From: Erysipelotrichaceae bacterium
GTDB taxonomy: Bacteria > Bacillota_I > Bacilli_A > Erysipelotrichales > Erysipelotrichaceae
NCBI GenBank assembly: GCA_017419165.1
Contig: JAFOLW010000030.1
Span: 1 to 64,000 of the forward strand
Direction: 5' to 3'
Length of the DNA stretch: 64,000 bases
Part shown: positions 26,646 to 34,178 of the stretch, one piece after another
Numbering within the stretch: the first letter of the stretch is position 1
Layout: each line of letters opens with the position of its first letter
Program-made: the position numbers and the translations under genes
Notes under the pieces: generated by a model
Told to the model about the DNA's origin: nothing
The model's database searches: none
Seen by the model: only the letters and a program-made list of their open reading frames with translations

Positions 26646-26841
26646 GCTAGGATTAAGACATGTCCGCATGATGTGACAGTACAGAGAGCCGGCGGTCGGT
26701 GCAAGCCGGTGTGTGCACATGCGGGAATCACTTATGAGCTCCGGCAACAAAATTGCCGGCGTTGCTCGCGTTAAGAGTCAAAGAAACAAATGAAGGTGGT
26801 ACCTCGCTTTATAAGCGACCTTTGGTAGCACCTTTTTATTT
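26645..26841 (+). promoter_or_regulatory. T-box riboswitch (isoleucine) of ileS
   Basis: The 5' UTR of ileS has the T-box sequence AAGGTGGTACC (26793-26803). Stem I is closed by AGCT pairs (26645-26648 with 26737-26740) and an inner CCGCATG/CATGCGG stem. The specifier loop reads GGGAATCAC with an ATC (Ile) codon at 26727-26729. Stem III is CCGGCAA/TTGCCGG (26741-26759). Uncharged tRNA-Ile would pair with ATC and with the T-box bulge and prevent termination, raising IleRS. Confidence 0.93.
26794..26840 (+). terminator. T-box terminator before ileS
   Basis: The T-box arm AGGTG.TACC pairs with GGTA.CACCT (26824-26833), with an inner TCGCTT/AAGCGA stem. TTTTTATTTT follows. It is mutually exclusive with the antiterminator. 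Confidence 0.9.
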
Positions 26842-26857
26842 TAAAGAGGAGAATGAG

Positions 26858-29587
26858 ATGGAATACAAAGACACATTGCACATGCCCAAGACCGATTTTG
26901 AGATGCGCGGCAATCTTCCGAAAAAGGAGCCGGACATCTTAAAGAGGTGGGAAGAAGAGGACCATTATCACAAGATCCTGGCCAAGAACGAAGGACATAC
27001 GGAATTCGTCCTTCATGACGGTCCGCCATACGCCAACGGCAACCTTCATGCCGGCACGGCGATGAACCGGATCATCAAGGATATCATCGTCCGTTCCAAG
27101 GCCATGGAAGGTTATTACACGCCGTTTTTCCCGGGTTGGGATACGCATGGTCTGCCGATCGAAAATGCCGTCCAGAAGCTCGGCGTGAACCGCAAGGAAG
27201 TTTCTGCCAAGGAATTCAGGGAAAAGTGCGAAGAGTATGCGCATAAGCAGATCGCACAGCAGATGGAAACGGAAAAGCGCCTGGGACAGGTCGCCGATTA
27301 CGAACATCCGTATATCACTCTGAAGAAAGAATTCGAAGGAAGACAGATCCGTTCTTTTGCCAAGATGGCATTGGACGGCATGATCTTCCAGGGCCTCAAG
27401 CCGATCTACTGGTCTCCGTATCAGGAGACGGCGATCGCCGATTCCGAGATCGTTTATTTTGACCGCAAGGACCCGACGATCTTCGTCACTTTCGATGTCA
27501 AAGACGGCAAGGATGTATTGGATGGCGATGAGAAGTTCGTCATCTGGACGACGACACCTTGGACTTTACCGGCCAACGTTGCGATCACCCTTCATCCGGA
27601 TCTGACTTATGCGGTCGTCAAAACGGAAAAAGGCAAACTGATCATGCTGGAGAACCTGGTCGCTCCTCTGATGGAAAAATTCGGACTTGCGGGATACGAG
27701 ATCTTAAAGACCTTCAAAGGCAGACAGCTCGAAGGCCTCGTCTGCAAACAGGTCTTATATCCGGAAGAAAGAGAATCTCTCATCTGTCTGGCAGACTATG
27801 TCACGGATGAAGACGGTACGGGCTGTGTCCATACCGCCGGCGGTCACGGTCTCGATGACTTCTATACGACGCAAAGATACGGTCTGCCGACGGTCTGCCC
27901 GGTCGATGAAAAAGGCTGCATGACCAAGGAAGCCGGTGACTGGCTGCAGGGACAGTTCGTCTTCGACGCCAACAAGACCATCACCCAGAGGCTGGATGAG
28001 GAAGGGCACTTGCTGAAACTGGAATGGGTGACCCACTCTTATCCGCATGATGACAGACTCAAGAAGCCGGTCATCTTCCGTGCCACGACACAATGGTTCG
28101 CTTCGATCGAAAAGATCAAACCGCAGCTTCTGGAAGCGATCAAAAACGTCAGATGGATCAACTCCTTCGGCGAGCTGCGTCTGACCAACATGGTCAAAGA
28201 CAGAAAAGACTGGTGTATCTCCCGTCAGCGGCTCTGGGGCGTTCCGATCCCGATCATCTATAACGAAGACAAGTCACCGATCATCGATGCGGATGTCTTC
28301 GAACATATCGCCAAGCTTTTCGATGAGCACGGTTCCAATGTCTGGTTCGAATCCGAAGCCAAGGATCTGCTTCCGGAAGGCTATACCAATCCGGCTTCAC
28401 CTAACGGACAATTCACCAAAGAGACCGACATCATGGATGTCTGGTTCGACTCCGGTTCTTCCTGGAACGAACTGATCGCTAGAGGTTATTCTTATCCTTG
28501 TGATCTGTATTTCGAAGGTTCCGATCAGTATCGCGGATGGTTCAATTCCTCTTTGATCGTCTCCGTCGCAAATCACGGCACGGCACCGTATAAGTCCGTC
28601 TTATCACATGGCTATGTCTGCGATTCCAAGGGCGAAGCGATGCACAAGTCGGTCGGAAATGTCGTCAATCCGCTGGATATCATCAAACAGTACGGCGCCG
28701 ACATCCTGAGGCTCTGGGCGTCTTCCGAAGACTTCAAGGCCGATATGAGGATCGGCGATTCCAACCTGAAACAGGTCTCCGATCAGTACCGTAAGATCAG
28801 AAACACCTTCCGTTTCATGCTGGGCAACATCAATCCGGAAGATTTCCGTGCCGATCAGAGAGTTCCGTACGAAGAGCTCGAAGCCGTCGACAAATACATG
28901 ATGATCGCCCTCAACGATCTGGCGGAAAAAGTCGAGACAGCTTACGATAACTATGAGTTCGTTGCAGCGACATCGGCCATGACCAATTTCATGACCAACG
29001 AACTGTCGAGCTATTACTGTGATTTCGCAAAAGATATCCTGTATTGTGATAAGCTCGATTCGCCGCGGAGAAGGAAGATACAGACCGTTCTCTATACGGC
29101 GGTCGACTATCTGGTCCGTCTGTGGTCACCAGTCCTTGTCTACACCTGTGACGAAGTCTGGAAACACTTCGGAAATCAAGAAGCATCCAGTGTTCATTAT
29201 GTCCACTTCCCGAAAGTCGCCAGATTCGAAGGCGAAGACTTCATCCGCGGCAATTTCGCAAGGCTCCACGAGATCCGCACGGATATCTTCAAAGCCAGAG
29301 AAGAAGCGATCAATGAGAAGATCATCGAAAAGCCGATGCAGGCACACGTCTTGCTTCATGTGAGCGAGGAAGACAAGAAGCTTTTATGCGACGCCTTCTC
29401 CGATAAGATCAATCAGTGGCTGATTGTTGCGAAAGTCTCCTTCGTTGAAGAAGAGCTCACGAAATATGACAGCAGTGAAGTTAAGATCGAAATGGCAAAA
29501 GGCCATGTCTGTCCGCGCTGCTGGAACGTCGTCGAGGAAGAAAACGAAGACGGTCTGTGCAACAGATGCGCCGATGCACTGAAATAA
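26858..29587 (+). CDS. ileS: Isoleucyl-tRNA synthetase
   Basis: IleRS charges tRNA-Ile. The 909-residue class I enzyme has the CP1 editing domain, WDTHGLPIE and a C-terminal zinc motif (CPRCW...CNRC). The HIGH box reads HAGT (residues 64-67) and the KMSKS box reads AMHKS (594-598). Both differ from the textbook motif, but similar variants occur in Clostridium-type enzymes as far as I recall. The ATG at 26858 follows AAAGAGGAGA; the open frame further upstream runs through the T-box and is not coding. Confidence 0.95.
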   Translation: MEYKDTLHMPKTDFEMRGNLPKKEPDILKRWEEEDHYHKILAKNEGHTEFVLHDGPPYANGNLHAGTAMNRIIKDIIVRSKAMEGYYTPFFPGWDTHGLPIENAVQKLGVNRKEVSAKEFREKCEEYAHKQIAQQMETEKRLGQVADYEHPYITLKKEFEGRQIRSFAKMALDGMIFQGLKPIYWSPYQETAIADSEIVYFDRKDPTIFVTFDVKDGKDVLDGDEKFVIWTTTPWTLPANVAITLHPDLTYAVVKTEKGKLIMLENLVAPLMEKFGLAGYEILKTFKGRQLEGLVCKQVLYPEERESLICLADYVTDEDGTGCVHTAGGHGLDDFYTTQRYGLPTVCPVDEKGCMTKEAGDWLQGQFVFDANKTITQRLDEEGHLLKLEWVTHSYPHDDRLKKPVIFRATTQWFASIEKIKPQLLEAIKNVRWINSFGELRLTNMVKDRKDWCISRQRLWGVPIPIIYNEDKSPIIDADVFEHIAKLFDEHGSNVWFESEAKDLLPEGYTNPASPNGQFTKETDIMDVWFDSGSSWNELIARGYSYPCDLYFEGSDQYRGWFNSSLIVSVANHGTAPYKSVLSHGYVCDSKGEAMHKSVGNVVNPLDIIKQYGADILRLWASSEDFKADMRIGDSNLKQVSDQYRKIRNTFRFMLGNINPEDFRADQRVPYEELEAVDKYMMIALNDLAEKVETAYDNYEFVAATSAMTNFMTNELSSYYCDFAKDILYCDKLDSPRRRKIQTVLYTAVDYLVRLWSPVLVYTCDEVWKHFGNQEASSVHYVHFPKVARFEGEDFIRGNFARLHEIRTDIFKAREEAINEKIIEKPMQAHVLLHVSEEDKKLLCDAFSDKINQWLIVAKVSFVEEELTKYDSSEVKIEMAKGHVCPRCWNVVEEENEDGLCNRCADALK

Positions 29588-29594
29588 GAAAAAC

Positions 29595-29617
29595 AGGATC
29601 CTGCGGGATCCTTTTTC
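29595..29617 (+). terminator. ileS terminator
   Basis: AGGATCC (29595-29601) pairs with GGATCCT (29606-29612) around TGCG, followed by TTTTC. Confidence 0.88.
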
Positions 29618-29626
29618 TTTGTGTAG

Positions 29627-29632
29627 TACAAT
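29627..29632 (+). promoter_or_regulatory. -10 box 6 nt before the rlmI-like gene
   Basis: TACAAT ends 6 nt before the ATG at 29639. There is no Shine-Dalgarno in the 20 nt between the ileS terminator and the ATG. A leaderless mRNA is predicted. Confidence 0.5.
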
Positions 29633-29638
29633 AAGTGT

Positions 29639-30826
29639 ATGGTCAAAGTTACATTGAAAAGAAATGAAGGCAGGACGATCTCTGCGGGCGGTCTGTGGAT
29701 CTTCGACAACGAGATCGATCAGATCTCCGGTCCTTACGAGAACGGCGATATCGTGGAAGTCGTCTCCTATAAAGATGATTTCATCGGTTTCGGTTACATC
29801 AACGATCATTCCAAGATCCGCATCCGCATCCTTTCAAGAAGGAAAGGGGAAGTCATCGACGATGAGTTCTTTTATGAGCGTCTCAAAGACGCCTGGCAAT
29901 ACCGCAAAGCGGTCGTTGAGACCGGCTGCTGCCGTATCGTGTTCTCGGATTCCGACCGGCTGCCCGGGCTCATCATCGACAAATTCAATGACTGCCTCGT
30001 TTTCGAGATCGACACACTGGGCATGGAGGTCAGGAAAGACGTCCTGATCCGGATGATGCGCAAAGTCCTGGAAGAGGATGGCGTACAGATCCGCGGCATC
30101 TATGAACGAAGCGATGCCAGAGTCAGGACTCTGGAAGGACTTGACCGGGTCAAAGGTTTCTTATCGGAAGAGTTTCCGACTTTGATCGAAGTCGATGAAA
30201 ACGGCGTCCGGCTGAAGGTCAACATCGCCGAAGGACAGAAGACCGGTTATTTCCTCGATCAGAAATACAATCATCTGGCCATCCGCAGGTTATGCGTCGG
30301 CAAGGAAGTCCTGGATTGCTGCACGCATACGGGCGGTTTTGCCTTGAGCGCGGCGAAAGTCGCCAAGAGCGTCATCGGCATCGATGCTTCACAGCTGGCG
30401 ATCGATCAGGCAAAAGAGAACAGCGAGCTCAACGGATTCGGCAATACGGAGTTCATCGTTGCGGATGTCTTTGATTATCTGATCGAAATGGAAAGGCAGA
30501 AGAAGCGTTTCGATGTGATCATACTCGATCCGCCGGCATTCACCAAGTCAAAGAATTCCGTAAAGAATGCCTCCAAAGGCTATAAAGAGATCAATTATCG
30601 GGCGATGAAGCTTCTGCGGCCGGGCGGATTTTTGGTCAGCTGTTCCTGCAGCGAATATATGCCCAGAGACCTGTTCATGAAGATCATCCTCTCGGCAGCC
30701 AACGATTCACATAAACGTCTCCGCCTCGTCGAGAACCGTGCCCAGGCTCCGGATCATCCGATCCTGCTGGGAAGCAATGTCTCGGATTATCTGAAGTGCG
30801 TGATCGTCCAAGTCAATAACAGATAA
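29639..30826 (+). CDS. rlmI: RlmI-type 23S rRNA (cytosine-C5) methyltransferase
   Basis: This 395-residue SAM-dependent methyltransferase has an N-terminal PUA-like RNA-binding domain (about 1-80), a central EEHEE region and a C-terminal Rossmann MTase domain. SAM motif I is LDCCTHTGGFALSAA, the NPPY-like motif is ILDPPAF, and the catalytic cysteines lie in SCSCSEY. E. coli RlmI makes m5C1962 in 23S rRNA; the same site is likely here but is inferred. The start is fixed by the conserved N-terminus. It is a single-gene unit between two terminators. Confidence 0.87.
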   Translation: MVKVTLKRNEGRTISAGGLWIFDNEIDQISGPYENGDIVEVVSYKDDFIGFGYINDHSKIRIRILSRRKGEVIDDEFFYERLKDAWQYRKAVVETGCCRIVFSDSDRLPGLIIDKFNDCLVFEIDTLGMEVRKDVLIRMMRKVLEEDGVQIRGIYERSDARVRTLEGLDRVKGFLSEEFPTLIEVDENGVRLKVNIAEGQKTGYFLDQKYNHLAIRRLCVGKEVLDCCTHTGGFALSAAKVAKSVIGIDASQLAIDQAKENSELNGFGNTEFIVADVFDYLIEMERQKKRFDVIILDPPAFTKSKNSVKNASKGYKEINYRAMKLLRPGGFLVSCSCSEYMPRDLFMKIILSAANDSHKRLRLVENRAQAPDHPILLGSNVSDYLKCVIVQVNNR

Positions 30827-30830
30827 AGAA

Positions 30831-30856
30831 AAAAAGATGGAAGGTTCCATCTTTTT
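30831..30856. terminator. Bidirectional terminator between rlmI-like and nifU-like genes
   Basis: An 11-bp stem (30831-30841 with 30846-30856) is A-rich on the left and T-rich on the right, so it can terminate both converging transcripts. Confidence 0.87.
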
Positions 30857-31089
30857 TAAGCTAGCCTTACTTCCTTGATCCCTTCGACTTCATCCAGGAT
30901 CAGTGCTTCGACGCCCTCCTTGAGGGTATAATCCAGAGCCATGCAGCCGACGCAGGCACCGTGGACGCTGACGTAGACGATATCGTCTTCGAGTTTGACG
31001 AACTGGACATCGCCGCCGTCGTTTTGAATGTATGGTCTGACTTTTTCGATCGTCTTTTCGATCTGTCTGATCTTTTCTTCTCTGTTCAT
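30856..31089 (-). CDS. NifU C-terminal-domain Fe-S protein
   Basis: This 77-residue protein is essentially a single NifU C-terminal (Nfu) domain: VRPYIQNDGGDVQFV followed by the CxxC iron-sulfur ligand in GACVGCMA. Such proteins carry or deliver Fe-S clusters to apo-proteins. It is translated from the same leftward transcript as the PAP2-like gene, 5 nt after its stop. A GGAG lies about 14 nt before the ATG, so coupling to the upstream stop may matter. Confidence 0.88.
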   Translation of the reverse strand: MNREEKIRQIEKTIEKVRPYIQNDGGDVQFVKLEDDIVYVSVHGACVGCMALDYTLKEGVEALILDEVEGIKEVRLA

Positions 31090-31094
31090 ATGAC

Positions 31095-31553
31095 TTATTT
31101 CATCTCCATAAAAAAATATAGCACTATACTGACCAGAATTCCAAGAAAAACGCCCGCGATCAGTTCGAGCTTGGTGTGCCCGAGGACTTCCTTGAACTTT
31201 TCGTCGTAGATCGGATCTTTCATCTCGATGATATAGCGCAGATCTTCAATCAGCTGCTGGGTCAAGGAGATGTTTCGCCCCGAGTAATAGCGGACATTGA
31301 CCGCATCGAACATCGTTATGGTCATGATCGCAAAAGCGATCGCAAACAAACCGGAGTCAAAACCGTCTTTCAGTCCGATGGAAAGGCATAAGGCAACGAC
31401 TCCGGCCGAGTGAGAACTGGGATAGCCGCCAGAGGCGATGAGATATTTCAGACGAAAGTCGCCGGTCTTCACCAGCATGATGAAAGGCTTGGCTCCTTGA
31501 GCGATGATCACGGCGATAAGAAAGGATATCAGCGGATAGTAATTCTTTAACAT
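31095..31553 (-). CDS. Divergent PAP2-family membrane protein (YuiD/DUF212)
   Basis: This 152-residue membrane protein is of the DUF212 family, related to PAP2 phosphatases. It shows the reduced PAP2 motifs GGYPSSHSAGVVAL and TMFDAVNVRYYSGR and about four hydrophobic helices. The role is unknown; the histidines suggest lipid- or acid-phosphatase ancestry. It is the first gene of a two-gene leftward unit with the NifU-like gene, driven by a -10 box 8 nt from the ATG. Confidence 0.85.
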   Translation of the reverse strand: MLKNYYPLISFLIAVIIAQGAKPFIMLVKTGDFRLKYLIASGGYPSSHSAGVVALCLSIGLKDGFDSGLFAIAFAIMTITMFDAVNVRYYSGRNISLTQQLIEDLRYIIEMKDPIYDEKFKEVLGHTKLELIAGVFLGILVSIVLYFFMEMK

Positions 31554-31561
31554 ACTGAAAT

Positions 31562-31579
31562 ATTATATCATGGTATAAT
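31562..31579. promoter_or_regulatory. Divergent extended -10 promoters, both near-leaderless
   Basis: On the minus strand TGA-TATAAT (box at 31567-31562) ends 8 nt before the PAP2-like ATG. On the plus strand TGG-TATAAT (box at 31574-31579) ends 9 nt before the S1-protein ATG. Both are perfect extended -10 elements. Only 35 bp separate the two start codons, so there is no room for leaders or for independent -35 boxes outside the opposite gene. Confidence 0.7.
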
Positions 31580-31588
31580 TGTTCAGGT

Positions 31589-31957
31589 ATGAGTTCTATC
31601 AAAGATTATAAAGTCGGAATGACCGTATACGGAAAGATCACCGGCATCAAGCCGTACGGCGCTTTCGTCAAGTTCGATGACGGCGTTACGGGACTGATCC
31701 ATATCTCGGAGATCTCCAACGGTTTCGTCAGGAACATCGATAATTTTGTACAGGTCGATGAGTACGTGATGGTCAAGGTCATCGATATCGATTACGAACA
31801 TAAACAGCTCAGGCTGTCGTTCAAGGCACTGTCACAGAATACCCGGCGTTATACCAAACGGGTCAGATTCCAGGGGATGCCCGAATCGATCAGAGGTTTC
31901 GGGACCATCCGCGATCACATGAACGAATGGATCGAAAATGAGAAGAAGAGATCGTAA
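31589..31957 (+). CDS. S1-domain RNA-binding protein (CvfD/YugI-like)
   Basis: This 122-residue protein has one S1 domain (about 6-75): VGMTVYGKITGIKPYGAFVKF and GLIHISEIS. A short basic tail follows. Family members such as CvfD and general stress protein 13 bind ribosomes or mRNA and act as post-transcriptional regulators. It has no Shine-Dalgarno; the -10 box ends 9 nt before the ATG. Its stop codon forms the loop of the following terminator. Confidence 0.88.
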   Translation: MSSIKDYKVGMTVYGKITGIKPYGAFVKFDDGVTGLIHISEISNGFVRNIDNFVQVDEYVMVKVIDIDYEHKQLRLSFKALSQNTRRYTKRVRFQGMPESIRGFGTIRDHMNEWIENEKKRS

Positions 31958-31970
31958 CGATCTCTTTTTT
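31946..31970 (+). terminator. Terminator overlapping the S1-gene stop
   Basis: AAGAGATCG (31946-31954) pairs with CGATCTCTT (31958-31966), the loop is the TAA stop codon, and T-run follows. Confidence 0.9.
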
Positions 31971-32029
31971 ATTGTTTTTTTGAGGTATCGGGCCTTCTTT
32001 TTACAAATAATGATTAGGAGGTTAATCAG

Positions 32030-32725
32030 ATGATGAAGAAGGTCCTGCTGATCGTTTTCGATCTGCTTTGTCTTGGCGTGTGCCTGTTTTTCTCTTTGAG
32101 CGCTTATGTGAAGTACCGGGAAGACTATGTAAAAGTGCCTGTGGCATCCCATCAGCTGTTTCAAAGGACGAAGCTGAACAAGGAAGATCTGCTTATGGTC
32201 GATGTGCCGAGAGCCTATCTGACCCAGGACGTCTGTACCGATCCGAAAGAGATCTTAGACAAATATGTACGGCTTTCCTACTCTCTGGCGAAGGGCTCGC
32301 TGATCTATAGAGGTGCCTTGGAAGATGACATCGGCGATCTTCCTTCGACGCTTCTGAATGAGGGAGAGGTGAGCTATGACTTATATGCGAACGAAGTCAA
32401 GATCAACACCGGAAATCTGGCGGTCAACATGAGCGTGAACATCTATCTGACCATCAAGAACAGCGTCGGCGCACTTTCCGACCTGTTATTGGAAGACTGC
32501 AGGGTGATCGGTCTGTATGATCCGCAGGGAAGGATGATCAGAGATTATGAGGAGGAACCGCGTATCCTGACGGTCTGTATCGCCGTGGAAAAAGAACATG
32601 TGAAGCTGCTCAACAAAGCGCTGATGGTCGGAAGTCTCAGTGTTTTCACATCCGATCACAGCTACGCGGTAGATGTGCGTTCAAAACTCAATGAAGGAGC
32701 TGAGGTGCTATCTTACCTGCAATGA
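32030..32725 (+). CDS. SAF-domain membrane-anchored protein (CpaB/FlgA-like)
   Basis: This 231-residue protein has one N-terminal membrane helix (about 4-28) and an outward SAF-like domain. The region VASHQLFQRTKLNKEDLLMVDVPRAYL matches the CpaB/RcpC pattern. The C-terminal half has beta-rich repeats (VNIYLTIKN, LLLEDCRVIGLYD). CpaB proteins assist Flp pilus assembly, but no pilus genes are visible here, so the role is open. TTAGGAGG lies 8 nt before the ATG; a second ATG follows at 32033. Confidence 0.6.
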   Translation: MMKKVLLIVFDLLCLGVCLFFSLSAYVKYREDYVKVPVASHQLFQRTKLNKEDLLMVDVPRAYLTQDVCTDPKEILDKYVRLSYSLAKGSLIYRGALEDDIGDLPSTLLNEGEVSYDLYANEVKINTGNLAVNMSVNIYLTIKNSVGALSDLLLEDCRVIGLYDPQGRMIRDYEEEPRILTVCIAVEKEHVKLLNKALMVGSLSVFTSDHSYAVDVRSKLNEGAEVLSYLQ

Positions 32726-32734
32726 TGGTATGAT
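32726..32734 (+). promoter_or_regulatory. Extended -10 before a GTG-start VanZ-like gene
   Basis: TGG-TATGAT (box at 32729-32734) is an extended -10 that ends 6 nt before GTG 32741. There is no Shine-Dalgarno, so a leaderless GTG mRNA is predicted. Confidence 0.55.
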
Positions 32735-32740
32735 GGTATC

Positions 32741-33199
32741 GTGAAAAAAGCGATCAAAGCCATCCCGCTGATCCTGTGGATGGCGCTCATCTTTTATATG
32801 TCGGCACAGCCGCAGCTGGAATCGGAAGCGACGTCGAATCTGGCGACGGAACTGATCTACAAAGTCTATCATCTTCTGATGTCATCGTCCGGCATGGAGA
32901 TCGAAGAATTCTTCGCCCGCTACGGACAGCTCATCCGCAAGCTCGCGCATTTCTCCGAGTTCATGATCCTTGCCGTGCTGATCAAGATCAATTATGCAGA
33001 ATACAGAAAAGACAAGACGTTTTTGATGCCGTTTCTTTATGCGGCAGCCTACGCGGCGAGCGACGAGTTCCATCAGCTGTTCGTGCAGGGGCGTTATTGT
33101 TCTTTCAAGGATGTTCTGATCGATTCTTCCGGTGCTTTTCTCGGGATCTTAATCTGTCATCTGATCGAAAAGAGATGGAAAAGAAAAGAAAATGTCTGA
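32741..33199 (+). CDS. VanZ-like membrane protein
   Basis: This 152-residue VanZ-family protein has an N-terminal helix ending FYMSAQPQ. The central motif is RKLAHFSEFMILAVL, and DEFHQLFVQGR and KDVLIDSSGAFLGI follow, which is the full VanZ signature. It starts with GTG and no ribosome binding site. Its end overlaps a small lipoprotein gene by 25 nt. It is the second VanZ-like gene in the window; the first is at 16426. Confidence 0.85.
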   Translation: MKKAIKAIPLILWMALIFYMSAQPQLESEATSNLATELIYKVYHLLMSSSGMEIEEFFARYGQLIRKLAHFSEFMILAVLIKINYAEYRKDKTFLMPFLYAAAYAASDEFHQLFVQGRYCSFKDVLIDSSGAFLGILICHLIEKRWKRKENV

Positions 33200-33522
33200 T
33201 CCTTTTGTTTTTATTGTGCGGATGCGCAAGACAGCGCAGCGCATCCTGTGTCAGCTATGATTCGAATGATTCCCTGACTTTATCATTAAGAGGCATCAAC
33301 GATGCGCTTTTAAGCATCGAAGTGCAGGAGACCTATGTCCTGCCGGAAAGCGTTCTGGCCGACAAGGTTTTTTATAATGACCTGAAGCGGCAGTTCGACA
33401 GATCTACGCAGCTGGAAGAAAACACTCTGATCCGTCGTTACGGCCTTCCCGTTGAAAAAGGCTGTTCCTTTTCCAGGACGGTCGAATCTTTGAAAGCCGG
33501 GAGGTTTCAGTGCGATGAATGA
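33175..33522 (+). CDS. Small predicted lipoprotein overlapping vanZ-like and radC
   Basis: This 115-residue ORF begins at ATG 33175 inside the end of the VanZ-like gene. It starts with a lipoprotein-type signal (CLILLFLLCGCARQ; Cys17 is the likely lipidation site). The mature part shows no family I recognise and has two extra cysteines. It overlaps radC by 8 nt. The tight packing and clean signal peptide support it as a gene; the ribosome binding site (AAAAGAG) is weak. Confidence 0.65.
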   Translation: MEKKRKCLILLFLLCGCARQRSASCVSYDSNDSLTLSLRGINDALLSIEVQETYVLPESVLADKVFYNDLKRQFDRSTQLEENTLIRRYGLPVEKGCSFSRTVESLKAGRFQCDE

Positions 33523-34174
33523 ACTGATGCCGAGAGAGAAAGCTCTTCAGACGGGGATCGCTTCCTTGAGCGATAAGGAACTGCTGGCGCTGATCATCAA
33601 GAGCGCCTGCAAAGATAAAAACGTCTTCGGCCTGGCGGAAGAAGTGATCGAACTTGCCAACGGGTTTGAGAATCTGCTGAGCCTGACTTATGAGGAACTG
33701 ATCTCGGTCAAGGGGATCAAGAAAGCCAAAGCCATGGAGATCCTGGCGATCCTGGAAGTCGCAAAGCGGCTGAGCCGGATCGATCACGTTTCGGAAGCGG
33801 AACTGTCTTCGCCGAACAAGGTGGTGGAATGGCTGCGTTTCAATCTGGGCTTCTGCAGTCAGGAACAGTTTTTCGTGATCTATCTCAACGGCCGTAACCG
33901 CATCATCCGATCCGAAGTCATGTATAAGGGCAACAAGAACATGGCGACAGTCGGTGTGGATGAGATCTTGCGCAAGGCGATCCTGATGAAAGCTTCCGGG
34001 ATCCTGGTAGCCCACAACCACCCCAGTGACAATCTGAGACCTTCTCATGCGGATATCGAGCTGACGCAGAGGCTCTGCCGGGCTTGTGAGCTGGTATCCA
34101 TTCCTCTGGTCGATCATATCATCGTTTCAAAAAGCGGCTATTTTAGTTTTAAGAATCATAGTATGTTAGAATAA
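33515..34174 (+). CDS. radC: RadC family JAMM-domain protein
   Basis: This 219-residue protein has an N-terminal helix-hairpin-helix region (SVKGIKKAKAMEIL) and a C-terminal JAB/MPN metalloprotease-like domain with the zinc motif HNHPSDNLRPSHAD. Despite the name, a direct DNA-repair role is not established. GGGAGG lies upstream at 33498 inside the lipoprotein gene. It is shorter at its N-terminus than E. coli RadC only by a few residues. Confidence 0.92.
   Translation: MNELMPREKALQTGIASLSDKELLALIIKSACKDKNVFGLAEEVIELANGFENLLSLTYEELISVKGIKKAKAMEILAILEVAKRLSRIDHVSEAELSSPNKVVEWLRFNLGFCSQEQFFVIYLNGRNRIIRSEVMYKGNKNMATVGVDEILRKAILMKASGILVAHNHPSDNLRPSHADIELTQRLCRACELVSIPLVDHIIVSKSGYFSFKNHSMLE
34164..34172 (+). 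promoter_or_regulatory. Extended -10 before a GTG-start lipoprotein gene
   Basis: TGT-TAGAAT (box at 34167-34172) overlaps the radC stop codon and ends 6 nt before GTG 34179. There is no Shine-Dalgarno. It has the same geometry as the VanZ-like gene at 32741. Confidence 0.55.
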
Positions 34175-34178
34175 AGTT

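Noticed and set aside
26753-26857. An upstream extension of ileS
   Set aside because: The extension is the T-box riboswitch and terminator. The true ATG at 26858 has a good ribosome binding site and the expected IleRS N-terminus.
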